Below, piece by piece: positions 1 through 8,758 of a DNA stretch of 64,000 bases. The DNA is taken from contig JBBRYJ010000001.1 in assembly GCA_038237745.1 (NCBI GenBank), forward strand, positions 561,051-625,050. The letters run 5' to 3'. The notes beneath the pieces are model-generated. The model saw nothing but the letters and a program-made list of their open reading frames with translations. It ran no database searches and had not been told where the DNA came from. Positions within the stretch are counted from its first letter, which is position 1. Every line of letters starts with the position of its first letter. The stretch is from DASQEH01 sp038237745. GTDB lineage: Bacteria > Actinomycetota > Actinomycetes > Propionibacteriales > Nocardioidaceae. The translations under genes were made by a program, and so were the position numbers.

Positions 1-219
1 GATCAGCACGTCGATCGCCTCGAAGAAGGTGCCGAGGGTGCGTTGCGTCAACTCGTCATCTGGGTTGGCGACAAACCCGGGACTCGCATGCACCATGCCC
101 TCTTTGATCTCATCCCTGGAGACGACTGGGCAACCGATCAAGGGCGCGAGCCGGTGAGCAAGAGTGGTCTTGCCCGTTCCACCCGGACCGCAGATGACAA
201 CGAGCGTCGGTTTCCCCAT
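1..219 (-). CDS. AAA-family P-loop ATPase/kinase, N-terminal part (runs off left edge)
   Basis: The minus strand encodes 73 residues from an ATG at 219 and continues past base 1. Residues 11-18 read GPGGTGKT, a Walker A nucleotide-binding loop, in a context (TLVVICGPGGTGKTTLA) typical of small P-loop kinases/ATPases of the zeta-toxin or gluconate-kinase-like type. A later 'SRDEIKEG' resembles the substrate-side region of such kinases. The substrate cannot be named because most of the protein is outside the window. Confidence 0.75.
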   Translation of the reverse strand, partial: MGKPTLVVICGPGGTGKTTLAHRLAPLIGCPVVSRDEIKEGMVHASPGFVANPDDELTQRTLGTFFEAIDVLI

Positions 220-304
220 GGGCCGAAGGTACCCGTGGGGCCGCTGTCACATACCGAGCTCTGAACCGAGACCAAGCCTGGGCGGCTGTCGCCGGCTTAG
301 GTTC

Positions 305-952
305 TCAACGGTCGAGAAACGTGCACGCACAGGCCTTATTGCCCTCAGGGTCGGCCAGCACGACGAACGACGGGGCCTGCTCATCGTCTACCACGCGCCC
401 ACCGGCGGCGACCGCCGCCGCGATGCGCTCCTGGGCAACGTCATGCGGCACCCACAGATCGATGTGAAAGCGCTGACGCGGAGTCTCGTGCGCGTCGGTG
501 TGCTGGAACCAGAGCAACGGCACCCGCCCACCGGGATCGACGACATCGTCGCCCGACAGTGAGTCGGGACTTCCGGTGAGCAACGCGGCCCAAAAAGGTC
601 CCACGGCGGCGAGTTCGCCGGTGTCCAACGAGAGCTCGAGCTCGGTGATCGCGCTCGGCTCTGCCCCGATCCCCTGCTCGCGGGCGATCTCACTGATCCG
701 CCCGGCGAGGTCGATGTCGCGCTGGGTTACCTGGGAGACGTCGTGGCTGATCAGCTTCACGTCCACGAACGGGTACGTCAGTGCGACATCTGGGTGGTGG
801 TTGGCTCGCTCAGCAGCCTCGGTGACGGCGGTGACGAAACTGAGCCCCGTGACGAAGTCGCCGGTAAGAAACCGCGCATGCAGGGCCTGCGCGAGCATTC
901 GCCAGTCATCGACGCCGGCGTCGAGGATCTGCTTGCTGGTGAGCCTCTCCAT
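305..952 (-). CDS. Pterin-4a-carbinolamine dehydratase-like domain fused to a glyoxalase/VOC domain
   Basis: 215 residues. Residues 1-95 match the pterin carbinolamine dehydratase (PCD/DCoH) fold: the paired histidines of NHHPDV at 51-56 and the following 'Y..V.VKLISHD..VTQRD' are family hallmarks. Residues about 97-215 form a glyoxalase/VOC-like half (PFWAALLTG...FHIDLWVP...VVLADPEGN.ACAC). PCD normally recycles oxidised tetrahydropterin cofactor after aromatic hydroxylation. No hydroxylase is nearby, so the role here is open; fused PCD-VOC proteins are seen in actinobacteria. ATG at 952 is used, though no strong ribosome site precedes it. Confidence 0.8.
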   Translation of the reverse strand: MERLTSKQILDAGVDDWRMLAQALHARFLTGDFVTGLSFVTAVTEAAERANHHPDVALTYPFVDVKLISHDVSQVTQRDIDLAGRISEIAREQGIGAEPSAITELELSLDTGELAAVGPFWAALLTGSPDSLSGDDVVDPGGRVPLLWFQHTDAHETPRQRFHIDLWVPHDVAQERIAAAVAAGGRVVDDEQAPSFVVLADPEGNKACACTFLDR

Positions 953-1028
953 GTCGTCAGCATGTCACGGTGGCGATCAGGCGGAAGGAGCCGGCTCTCG
1001 AGTGGCTGTTTCCGACGACCCGCGCGGC

Positions 1029-1577
1029 CTAGCCCTTCGCGAACTCCGGGTGCCGGCTCGACACCTTGCGAGCGGAGACGAGGTGACCGCCAAGGTAGCC
1101 GCCGAGGCCGAGCGCCGAGGACGCCGCCAGGCCCAGGACCCTGCCACGTACGTGCGCGTCGCGCCGTCGGGCTCGCCAGCTCAGGGCGAACAGCGACAGA
1201 GCCACGATGTTCGACGCGGCATGTACAACGCCAACCCGCTCCTCGCGTGGGCCCGTGCCTGACCACTCGGCCCATCCGGTGACCGCTGTGGGGACGGCCG
1301 CCAGGATGCCTAGCCCCATGAGGCGTGTCGCTGATGGGCGTGCCGAAGGTCCACCGACCAGGTCCAGGGTTAGGGCCGAAGTCCACAGGCCGATAGGTAG
1401 GTCGGTCAAAAGCGGGTGCAGGGCGTGGCCGAGCCAGGCGCCGCGGAGTGCGTCTCGGCGCCACGGGTCGGATACCAGAGCCGCGGCTAGTGGCCGCGCG
1501 GCTCCAACGACCGGATCGAGAGCGCTGGACGACTCGAGCCGTCGGGTCAAGGCAACTAGCGCAGGCGTGTTGGCCAT
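1029..1577 (-). CDS. DUF2231-family integral membrane protein
   Basis: 182 residues with three to four hydrophobic segments (about 62-80, 88-105, 120-135 and 145-165). The sequence 'GHALHPLLTDLPIGLWTSALTLDL' is characteristic of the DUF2231 family, whose conserved histidines sit in membrane segments. The molecular function of the family is not established; a haem or redox link has been suggested for some members. The ATG at 1577 is preceded by GAGAGGACC at suitable spacing. It lies 76 bp upstream of the PCD-VOC gene in the same direction, so the two may be cotranscribed. Confidence 0.75.
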   Translation of the reverse strand: MANTPALVALTRRLESSSALDPVVGAARPLAAALVSDPWRRDALRGAWLGHALHPLLTDLPIGLWTSALTLDLVGGPSARPSATRLMGLGILAAVPTAVTGWAEWSGTGPREERVGVVHAASNIVALSLFALSWRARRRDAHVRGRVLGLAASSALGLGGYLGGHLVSARKVSSRHPEFAKG

Positions 1578-1685
1578 GATGGTCCTCTCGTCAGAAGCAA
1601 ACGTACCCTTCGGGTTCAGGCTGCCCTTTCGTGTGAGGAGTGCCTGATGGCAGGTATCCAGACGCTTGTGCTGCGGTCGATGGAG

Positions 1686-3410
1686 CTATCCAGGCACCAT
1701 CCAGCTCAGTACGGGAGTGGACTGGAGTGCCACGAGGACGCACATGAGGAAGAGCAGGACGAGGCTCCAGCCGAGGACTTTGCGGAACAGCTCGCCCTCG
1801 CGGCCGGCCATACCGACGGCTGCGGCAGCAATTGCCAGGTTTTGTGGGGAGATCATTTTGCCCATTACACCGCCGGAGGAGTTGGCAGCAGCGAGAAGCA
1901 CCGGGTCGAGGCCGGCTTTGGTCGCAGTCTGAACCTGTAGAGCGCCGAATAGGGCGTTGGAAGATGTGTCCGAGCCGGTGACCGACACGCCTAGCCATCC
2001 GAGGATGGGTGAGAATATGACGAAGACACCCCCTGCCCCGGCTACGAAGAAGCCTAGGGTGGTCGTCTGCCCAGACTGGTTCATCACGTAGGCCAAGGCC
2101 AGCACCGCCATGACCGTGACGATCGCGGTGCGCAGTTGGATGAGCGTGTCCAGATAGGCTCTCAGCGCTCGGCCGGGGGAGATTCGCAGCACCAGCAAGG
2201 TGAGGATGCCAGCCAGTACTAGCAGTGTGCCTGCTGCCTCCAACCAGTTGAATTTGAAGGTGAGCGACGACAGTGGGTCGCCGCCCGTGTTGGTGACATG
2301 AAGTCCCGGCCATTGGAACTCGTGATACCAGGGCGCCTTTTCCAAAGCTGCCTTGACGCTGGTGATGTTCGCGATCGAGAAGATCGCAACGATGATGATG
2401 TACGGCGCATAGGCGCGGGCGACTTCGCTACCGGAGTCGCGGCTCGTGCCAGTGGCTGGTCCGCGGTCGACCCGCGTCGAGGTAGCGGCACGCTCGGGTG
2501 CGGCACCTACGGATTCGCCGCCGATCTCGTTGTTGCCTGGATCGCCGTCTGCTGAGTGTTCGAGTTGCGGTGACTCCACCGGTTTCCAGACTCGGACGAG
2601 CAGTACCAGCGCGCCAAGAGACAGCAGAGAGGCGATGATATCGGTCAGCAGCACCGAAATATAGTTGGAAGCAATGAACTGCGCGGCGCCGAATACTCCG
2701 CCTGCCACGAGCGCGGGAAGCCACGTTTGGCGCAGCCCGCGACGACCGTCGACCACAGCGACGAGGGCTAGCGGTACGAATACCGCGAGGATCGGCGTCT
2801 GCCGCCCGACCATCGAGCCGAGCGTGTCGACGGTCAGCCGGGGATCGTCGCTCACCCCTGCAGTCACCTCGGCGAGCGTCACGATCGGTATCGCCAGCGC
2901 ACCAAAGGCGACCGGCGCAGTGTTCGCGATCAGAGCGACCGTTGCGGACTTCAGCGGCGGAAAGCCCAACGCAATGAGCATGACAGCGCTGATGGCGACA
3001 GGGGTCCCGAATCCGGCGAGCGCCTCGAGCAGTGCACCGAAGCAGAACGCGATGATGATCGCCTGCACGCGCATGTCTGGGCTGACTCCCTCGAAAGACC
3101 TGCGTAGCACATCAAAGTGTCCGGTCGCCACTGTCAGGTTGTAGATCCAGATCGCGTTGATGACGATCCATAAGATCGGGAAGAAGCCGAACGTGGCACC
3201 CTCTGAGGCCGACAGGAGCGTCTGGCCGATCGGCATGGAATACACGATCAACGCCACCAGGATCGCCACGCCAAGAGAGGTCAGGGCCGCGACCCAGGCC
3301 CGGACCTTGAGCACGCCGAGCAGCACGAACAGGATCAGGATGGGAAGCACAGCGAAGATTGAGGTCAGAGCGTACGAATCGCTGACGGCGTTGAGAACTT
3401 GCTGGTACAT
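1686..3410 (-). CDS. lctP: L-lactate permease (LctP/LldP family)
   Basis: 574 residues with about 12-14 predicted membrane segments, the usual length for the lactate permease family. Family landmarks are visible: 'ALLEALAGFGTPVAISA' near residue 130 and 'TGSDTSSNALFGALQ' with 'ISPQNLAIA' in the C-terminal third. It should import L-lactate (and possibly D-lactate or glycolate) with protons. A polar stretch of about 50 residues (roughly 285-335) interrupts two membrane segments and looks like a cytoplasmic linker. The ATG at 3410 follows AAGAGGTG; a GTG at 3419 is possible but lies inside that ribosome site. Divergent from the 3-hydroxybutyrate dehydrogenase gene. Confidence 0.88.
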   Translation of the reverse strand: MYQQVLNAVSDSYALTSIFAVLPILILFVLLGVLKVRAWVAALTSLGVAILVALIVYSMPIGQTLLSASEGATFGFFPILWIVINAIWIYNLTVATGHFDVLRRSFEGVSPDMRVQAIIIAFCFGALLEALAGFGTPVAISAVMLIALGFPPLKSATVALIANTAPVAFGALAIPIVTLAEVTAGVSDDPRLTVDTLGSMVGRQTPILAVFVPLALVAVVDGRRGLRQTWLPALVAGGVFGAAQFIASNYISVLLTDIIASLLSLGALVLLVRVWKPVESPQLEHSADGDPGNNEIGGESVGAAPERAATSTRVDRGPATGTSRDSGSEVARAYAPYIIIVAIFSIANITSVKAALEKAPWYHEFQWPGLHVTNTGGDPLSSLTFKFNWLEAAGTLLVLAGILTLLVLRISPGRALRAYLDTLIQLRTAIVTVMAVLALAYVMNQSGQTTTLGFFVAGAGGVFVIFSPILGWLGVSVTGSDTSSNALFGALQVQTATKAGLDPVLLAAANSSGGVMGKMISPQNLAIAAAAVGMAGREGELFRKVLGWSLVLLFLMCVLVALQSTPVLSWMVPG

Positions 3411-3688
3411 CCTGGTCACCTCTTAGCCGGTGGATGGGGCTGCGGCAAAGACCATAGTTCATAAACGGAGTACCCCGGACTGGTGACGATGCCATACATC
3501 GAAGCCGGATCCAGCCTCGTCGTACGTGTCGTAGCCTGTTCTGCCGAGGTCCACCACGCCCTGCTCTACTCAATCGCGCATCACCGGACTCACCGCTCGG
3601 TCTAGCTTCTGTACTCTGGCAGCCGTACCCGCGTTGGCGCAACCAGCCTCTGGCAGTCGCCTCCACATGCTTCAGGAGAGGACCGACC

Positions 3689-4441
3689 GTGTCGGAGACG
3701 GATCTTTCGGGACGGCGGGCCCTCGTCACAGGAGGCGCCAGTGGAATCGGAGCGGCATGTGCCCGCCGGTTGGCCCAGGCCGGCGCACTGGTGACGATCG
3801 CCGACCTGGACGGCGAACGCGCCGGCTCCCTGGCAGCCGAGGTCCAAGGCGACTCTTGGCAGGTCGACCTCGCCGATACCGCGGGTTTGGCGGACTTGAC
3901 GCTCGACGTCGACGTGCTCATCAACAACGCCGGTTTCCAGCATGTTGCGGCGTTACACGAGTTCCCACCGAACATTTTCTCCGCCATGGTGCGGGTCATG
4001 TTGGAGGCGCCTTTCCTGCTGACCCGAGCGTCGCTTCCCGGTATGTACAGGCGCGGCTTCGGGCGGATAGTCAACATCTCATCTGTGCACGGTGTGCGAG
4101 CCTCTCCCTACAAGGCCGCATACGTGGCCGCCAAGCACGGGCTCGAGGGGCTATCGAAAGTCGTCGCCCTCGAGGGCGCCGAGCATGGCGTCACGTCGAA
4201 CACCGTGTGCCCCGCCTACGTTCGAACGCCTCTCGTAGAGGGCCAGATCGTCGAACAAGCGAAGGCACACGACATCCCCGAGGAGGAGGTGCTCGAGCGG
4301 GTGATGCTCACCGAGCCGGCGATCAAGAGACTGGTGGAGCCGACAGAAGTCGCCGAAGTCGTGGCGTTCCTTTGCGGTCCAAGCGCCTCCTTCATCACGG
4401 GCTCCGCCCTCACCATCGACGGCGGCTGGTCCGCTCGCTGA
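3689..4441 (+). CDS. bdhA: 3-hydroxybutyrate dehydrogenase, short-chain dehydrogenase family
   Basis: 250 residues. Rossmann motif TGGASGIG at 14-21, NNAG at 79-82, catalytic Ser131/132 and Tyr145-x3-Lys149 make it a classical SDR. The C-terminal region (R-T-P-L-V-E-x-Q-I ... E-E-V-L-E-R-V-M-L ... P-A-I-K-R-L-V-E-P, ending FITGSALTIDGGW) is the signature of NAD-dependent 3-hydroxybutyrate dehydrogenases. It interconverts 3-hydroxybutyrate and acetoacetate; the scoAB CoA-transferase pair at 55.5-56.9 kb could activate the product. GTG start at 3689 follows GGAGAGG. Divergent from lactate permease, with 278 bp between them. Confidence 0.85.
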   Translation: MSETDLSGRRALVTGGASGIGAACARRLAQAGALVTIADLDGERAGSLAAEVQGDSWQVDLADTAGLADLTLDVDVLINNAGFQHVAALHEFPPNIFSAMVRVMLEAPFLLTRASLPGMYRRGFGRIVNISSVHGVRASPYKAAYVAAKHGLEGLSKVVALEGAEHGVTSNTVCPAYVRTPLVEGQIVEQAKAHDIPEEEVLERVMLTEPAIKRLVEPTEVAEVVAFLCGPSASFITGSALTIDGGWSAR

Positions 4442-4508
4442 TCTACGGGACGTCCGAGGTCAGATCGGACTAAGCCGAGGACGGCGCCTCGGCGCCCCAA
4501 GCATTGAC

Positions 4509-4540
4509 ACCTGCCGCCGGATCCCTGAGTAGCGGCAGGT
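4509..4540. terminator. Inverted repeat between convergent genes
   Basis: ACCTGCCGC at 4509-4517 pairs perfectly with GCGGCAGGT at 4532-4540 across a 14-nt loop. It lies just after bdhA and touches the stop codon of the convergent small membrane gene. A bidirectional terminator is likely; there is no long T tract. Confidence 0.5.
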
Positions 4541-4824
4541 CATGACACCTTGCGAGTGACTTCCTCGGCGTGGCCCAAGCTCGCCAACCGCCGGTCTACA
4601 AGCGGCTGCTGTTCGGTCATCTGGTCTCGGCGATGCGGGAGACCCAGACGTCGGACACGCCTCAGCAATGCCAGGGCGGCCCAGCTCCTAGTCCTCCTGG
4701 CGGGGCGGCCCGGCACTCTTGGAGCAGCTGCGACTAAGGGCAGCGACAGCGTCCACAGGACGAACCACAGCGAAGCGAAGAGGGCTAGGTCGAACATCGC
4801 CGCGACGATCATCCACACCGACAT
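4540..4824 (-). CDS. Small membrane protein of unknown function
   Basis: 94 residues with one clear hydrophobic segment at about 3-34 (MIVAAMFDLALFASLWFVLW...), then an arginine-rich, presumably cytoplasmic tail. AGGTGGAGGGAAG sits directly upstream of the ATG at 4824, a strong ribosome site that argues for a real gene. I recognise no family. It converges on bdhA with a hairpin at the junction. Confidence 0.5.
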   Translation of the reverse strand: MSVWMIVAAMFDLALFASLWFVLWTLSLPLVAAAPRVPGRPARRTRSWAALALLRRVRRLGLPHRRDQMTEQQPLVDRRLASLGHAEEVTRKVS

Positions 4825-5180
4825 GAGCTTCCCTCCACCTGCTATCTCCCGTGCACTAGATACTAAAGTGGCTGACCATCAAAATCCCGCAAATGTAACT
4901 CAGTGGCAGCGTGTCATTACGATCCGTGATGGGACTTAGCCGCGCCTTCGCCAGGATCAAGGTGATGGAGCGGTCAGTCCGGGCGCTGCTGCACATGAAT
5001 CGTGCATGGGGCTCGCGCGCGACGCGGGACCCCTCTACGCTGCCGTGGAGAGAGCACATGGTTCGCTCGCCTCCTAGTGGCGAGCGCTCGAAAGTCGCGA
5101 TGGAGACCAGCGATGTAGGACGAGCGAAGGTCGGCTGCGCCGCACAGAACGCCGCTTGATTTCTCAGCGACAAGACTTGC
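4825..5180. other. Intergenic stretch to the left attachment site, no gene seen
   Basis: About 356 bp between the small membrane gene and the left 43-bp repeat. The reading frames that cross it look like chance: no domain, no good start and no matching ribosome site. Before integration this DNA would have lain just downstream of the tRNA-Thr gene. Confidence 0.5.
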
Positions 5181-5223
5181 GAGCCGCCTATCGGAATCGA
5201 ACCGATGACCTTCTCATTACGAG
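5181..5223 (-). repeat. attL: Left attachment site: 43-bp partial copy of tRNA-Thr
   Basis: Exact 43-bp match to 14496-14538, covering the tRNA 3' half from the anticodon loop (CTCGTAA) through the T arm and acceptor strand to the first C of CCA. Beyond 5223 the match stops at once, so this copy has no 5' half and cannot make a tRNA. Confidence 0.9.
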
Positions 5224-5832
5224 AGCATGTCTGCGCTTGCCGGCTCAGTCTGCTGAGCCTTGACGCAGTGCATTCGTTGCGAGCAGGGCGATTTCCGGGG
5301 TGCGCCGGGGGTGCGTGATCTGGAGCGGCCGTGGGAGAGTCGCCGGCCCTTCACTAGCCCTGGTGCTCGTCGCCATTCGGGGTCAAGGGTGACCGGAGGT
5401 CATCGCGCAGCGACGCATGGCGCCCTTGACCCTGGATGGTGGCGTGCAGATCGTCATTGATCGGGTCGACGACTCGGTGGTGAGTCGAGATCGGGCCAGC
5501 ACCCACGCGCGTCGAGCTCGTGCTGACGGCTGGCCCTTCGGCGGACGTGCTCTCTGGCAGCGCGAGGACGGCGCGCCAGCGCCACCCGCAGCGCGCCCTC
5601 GCGCCGGAGGCGCGTCTTGAGTCAGCAAAGAAAGTTGTAACCGCCGGATGGGATCACACAAGAGCACGTGACTGTGCTCCGTCGGGTGATGTGCGACACC
5701 ATCCGTGATCGACACTGTGTGTTCGGGGGTTTCCGTGGGACAGTCAAGTTTGGCGAATCTGACCCCTCCTGCCGAGATGAGGGTGTTAGTAGGCACACGG
5801 GCGGTAGCCCGGGCCGGCCGGTGCGAGCACAG
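5224..5832. other. Gene-poor left end of the element, with one inverted repeat
   Basis: 609 bp with no convincing gene. A perfect 10-bp inverted repeat (gggtcaaggg at 5380-5389, cccttgaccc at 5423-5432) is the only structured feature I see. The stretch around 5720-5790 could be a relic of an insertion sequence end, but I cannot support that from the sequence alone. Confidence 0.45.
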
Positions 5833-6664
5833 TCAGCCAGCGGCGGTCTTTCGTCCAATGGTGAAGGCGGGGAAGCCCGGTGGAGTTGGGACGGTGGCGA
5901 TCTCCATCAGTCCGCTCCGGCGAAGGAGCTGCTGTGCCTGCTCGTAGTCCAGGGCCGTCCCCCCGTACGCGATGGTCTTGAGGCGGTTCAATGCATCGTC
6001 CAGCGGGTCACCGGCGAACTTGCCGTGCCCCATCGTCAACCAGCCGCCAGGGACCAACGCGTCGGCGACTCTCCGGACGCAATCGCGAAGGGCCTGCTCC
6101 GGAATGAACGGGGCGGGCATCCAGGCGAACGCGTACGTCTCCCTTTCATCCACCGTGCTGACGTCCTGCTCTCTGAGGATGACGCGGTCTCGGGCGGTGC
6201 TCTCGCTCACGTTCTTCGCGCCAAGCGCGAGCACGCGGGGGAGGACGTCGATGCCTACTACCGTGATGTGCGGGTACTGCTTAGCCCAGAAAACGGCCAT
6301 CGCCCCGACGCCGGTGCCGACATCCAGCACCCGGGGCTGGTCAACAGTGCCCAGGGGCTTCCGCCAGCCCCGGCAGGGCCAGGCCTTGCCGCGCTAGCTG
6401 CGCAGCTCCTTGCGCGCTGGCTCGGCCCTGCGCGAGCAGGGCCCCGTCGGACTGGCTCGCCCACAGCTGCCCCTCGCTCCGGACGAGTGCGGCGACTTGA
6501 AGCGTGGACGCGGCCGTTTGTGACGCCACCACGTCGAGATCCAGTGGCCCGAGATCGGAGGATCTGTCGAGCTGCATGGTGCGAAGCACTTCCGCGGCCG
6601 CCGCTCGCGCCTGTGTGGAGCCGGAGCCACGGATCGCCATAATCAGCGCCGCTGTCGACCACAT
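5833..6664 (-). pseudogene. Class I SAM-dependent methyltransferase, broken by a frameshift
   Basis: The catalytic half (5833-about 6330) reads VLDVGTGVGA (SAM-binding motif I), GIDVLPR, an AWMPAPF core and a C-terminal HGKFAGDP...TIAYGGTALD. The N-terminal half (about 6345-6664; ...ASQTAASTLQVAALVRSEGQ..., ...LALPGLAEAPG) is in another frame and stops at TGA just before motif I. One base too many in the CCCCTGGGCA run near 6343-6350 (minus strand) would explain it; removing it joins the halves as ...LAEAPG-T-VDQPRVLDVG. Either a decayed cargo gene or a sequencing indel. Substrate unknown. Confidence 0.7.
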
Positions 6665-7021
6665 CGACTGGTGGCGGCACGAAGGAAATTTTCGAAACGC
6701 TCTTGGTTGGTGGGAGACATGAGCACAGCGTGCCGCAAACCACAGACTCGCGGGACGCGAAACCCGTAGCGGTCCAGCTCTTCAAGGACCGGGCTAAGCT
6801 AAGACTGCGCCGCGCGGTGCTCGTCCATCAAATGGTCGCAGGCGCGGCCGACGAACCTCCGCACATGCCGCGATCCGAGCGCTGCGTCGGCAGCCGAGCA
6901 GGGTGATGACCACGGCGACCGGGACCATCACCGAGCCAGGACTATGCCGCAGCCATCATGAGCCAGATACGACCACCTCGACTGCACACCGCCCGCTCTA
7001 AGTAGCCGATGAGCGGACTTC
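6665..7021. other. Non-coding stretch holding repeat copy A
   Basis: 357 bp without a supportable gene. It contains the first copy of a dispersed imperfect repeat (from 6866) and within it the inverted repeat GGTGATG...CATCACC (about 6902-6932). Confidence 0.45.
6866..7003 (+). repeat. Dispersed element-internal repeat, copy A
   Basis: Begins tgccgcgatccgagcgctgc and shares about 60 nearly identical bases with copy C (8759). It shares weaker, interrupted similarity over some 130 bp with copy B (7546), including 'actatgc(c)gcagcca' and 'cacaccg.ccgc'. All copies lie between cargo genes in the same orientation. Confidence 0.6.
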
Positions 7022-7486
7022 TCAGAGGGAGCGATCCGGAACTGGACCGAGGACCTCCATGTGACAACGGGCTGCGATCTCGCGCAGCAGTTCGGGAGTC
7101 ACGGATCCTGTCTTTTGCACGGCGGCCATCTCCTCGAAGAACTCGGTCATCGCGGCGGGCGAGAAGAGGTTCAACTTCTTGCCAGGCGTGTCCGACACCA
7201 CCTTGAAGGTGTGCGGCGTGGCTCGTGGGACGTACACGAAGGTCCCCGCTGGGCAAAGAGTCTGGTGATCATCAATATACATCAAGTACTCGCCTTGAAG
7301 CACATAGAACGCCTCTGCCGCATCACGGTGCAGGTGAAGGGGTGGACCGCCCCCCGGTTCTGTGTGGTCTTGCATGAGAGTGAAATCGCCGTCTGTTTGA
7401 ACCGACGTGGCGAGGACCGTGAGCCGGGTGTGGCCCAGATCCAGACGTGGCCGATCTTCCGGCGCAACAATGAATGCATGGGACAT
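7022..7486 (-). CDS. Cupin-domain protein
   Basis: 154 residues, one cupin barrel. The first cupin motif is clear (G-G-G-P-P-L-H-L-H-R-D-A-A-E-A-F-Y-V-L-Q-G-E, metal-ligand His/His/Glu), and the second is present around 'CPAGTFVYVPRATPHTFKV' with its histidine. Such small cupins bind a metal and act as dioxygenases, isomerases or sugar-binding regulators; the substrate here is unknown. The ATG at 7486 is chosen because AGGAGGAG lies 9-10 bp upstream, although the frame stays open to 7540. It is flanked by repeat copies A and B. Confidence 0.8.
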   Translation of the reverse strand: MSHAFIVAPEDRPRLDLGHTRLTVLATSVQTDGDFTLMQDHTEPGGGPPLHLHRDAAEAFYVLQGEYLMYIDDHQTLCPAGTFVYVPRATPHTFKVVSDTPGKKLNLFSPAAMTEFFEEMAAVQKTGSVTPELLREIAARCHMEVLGPVPDRSL

Positions 7487-7545
7487 GATTGACAGGCTCC
7501 TCCTGCATGGTGGCGCTTCACAAGGGCAACCGGTAAGCACTCATC

Positions 7546-7690
7546 TGCCGCGATCCGATCATAGGTCCAACATCCGAGGCGGGTGATAAGCATTGAGGCC
7601 GGGGCAAACATCGACCCAGAACTATGCGCAGCCACGTGTGCGAGATGCGACCAAGCTCAAGAGCACACCGTCCGCGCAGGCCGATGTGAG
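7546..7690 (+). repeat. Dispersed element-internal repeat, copy B
   Basis: Starts tgccgcgatccga and then follows copy A with many substitutions and small indels (gggtgat..., ...actatgcgcagcca..., ...agcacaccgtccgcgcag). It separates the cupin gene from the intact SnoaL-like gene. Confidence 0.5.
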
Positions 7691-7756
7691 GTCGAGTGCC
7701 TCGGCGCATTGTCGAGTCGCGCGAGAGGTGCGAGCCTCCTCCAAGGGAGGTGCAAC

Positions 7757-8167
7757 ATGGACGACGGCGACCCGGTTGCTCTGGTGCTGAACTACATCGA
7801 CGAGGTGCAGCGCGCGCGGGCGGGAGGCCCAACGGCCGATTGGGACGCGGTGCGGCAGCTCCTCGCTCCGAAGGTCGTGATCAAGATGGCCAGCCCGTGG
7901 ACTGACGAGCCGTGGCGCGTCTTGTTCACCGGGGCCGATGCCGTCATCGAGAGACTGCAGGCACCGATCAACAGTGCCTCTGTGCTCACAACGGAGAACG
8001 GCAACGCGCAGCCTGCCGGAGACGACGTGATGATCGAGCAGATGTCGACCGTGACCGATCAGCGCGGTCGCCACGTCAGCATGATGTGTCACATCTTCAC
8101 GGTGAAGGACGGCATCATCACGGGCGTCCGGGCCTACCGCAACGACAACGGTCTCCCGGCCGGCTGA
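7757..8167 (+). CDS. SnoaL-like (NTF2-fold) protein
   Basis: 136 residues. The pattern of an N-terminal helix (VLNYIDEVQRA), an aspartate-rich middle and the ending 'HIFTVKDGIITGVRAYRND' matches the SnoaL/ketosteroid-isomerase NTF2 fold, whose members are cyclases, isomerases, limonene-epoxide-hydrolase-like enzymes or binding proteins. No catalytic role can be assigned. The ATG at 7757 has GGGAGG 6 bp upstream, which settles the start. Cargo of the integrative element, next to a second, broken SnoaL gene. Confidence 0.75.
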   Translation: MDDGDPVALVLNYIDEVQRARAGGPTADWDAVRQLLAPKVVIKMASPWTDEPWRVLFTGADAVIERLQAPINSASVLTTENGNAQPAGDDVMIEQMSTVTDQRGRHVSMMCHIFTVKDGIITGVRAYRNDNGLPAG

Positions 8168-8296
8168 CGAACATGACGACGTCCGTATCTGCCGCAGATA
8201 GCGTGCCGCTCCGCGGCCTTACCCGGATCTGCGATTCGCTATGTCCGGTTGGGCACCGGTCTCGGCTCATGGGCGATTCATGGAAGCATGCGACTC

Positions 8297-8713
8297 ATGG
8301 CCGACGAGGTTCTGAGAGAGTTCGTTCGTACCTACCTCCAGCGAGTTGTCAATGAGCGGGACTTAACCGCTGTCGACGACATGGTGTCGGCTGACTAGCT
8401 GGGCAGCGGGCCGGGTTGGCCCAGCGACCGCGACGGCTTGCGAGCGTTCTACCAGTCGCAGGCAACTCTGCGTCCGGACTGGCATATCGACGTACGGGAG
8501 ACCGTTGAAGTAGGTGAGTGGGTCGCGGTTCGCGCCCATGCGCGAGGGACAGTGGCTCGCAACGAGCGTGGGGCCGGGCTGCAGACCCCGTTCCTCAAGG
8601 CCGTTGATTGGCTGGCCGTGTATCGCGTGGTGAACGGGGTCATTGTCGAGACGCGGCTTCTGTCCGCGATCGAGGGCAATGACCAGGTCGATCGGGATGC
8701 CGCCGGAGGATGA
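8297..8713 (+). pseudogene. SnoaL/polyketide-cyclase-like gene interrupted by an in-frame TAG
   Basis: From ATG 8297 the frame reads MADEVLREFVRTYLQRVVNE... and meets TAG at 8396-8398 (codon 34). The same frame then continues for over 100 residues of clear SnoaL-type sequence (DGLRAFYQSQATLRPDWHIDVRE..., WLAVYRVVNGVIVETRLL) to a stop at 8711. The context MVSAD-stop-LGSGPGWP suggests a former tyrosine codon (TAC or TAT to TAG). A single nonsense change with no other damage points to a recent loss, a suppressed stop or a base-calling error. Residue identity otherwise looks intact. Confidence 0.75.
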
Positions 8714-8758
8714 CCGTCCAGACCTCAGAGTCGCCATCGCCCGACCAATGTCCGCTTC

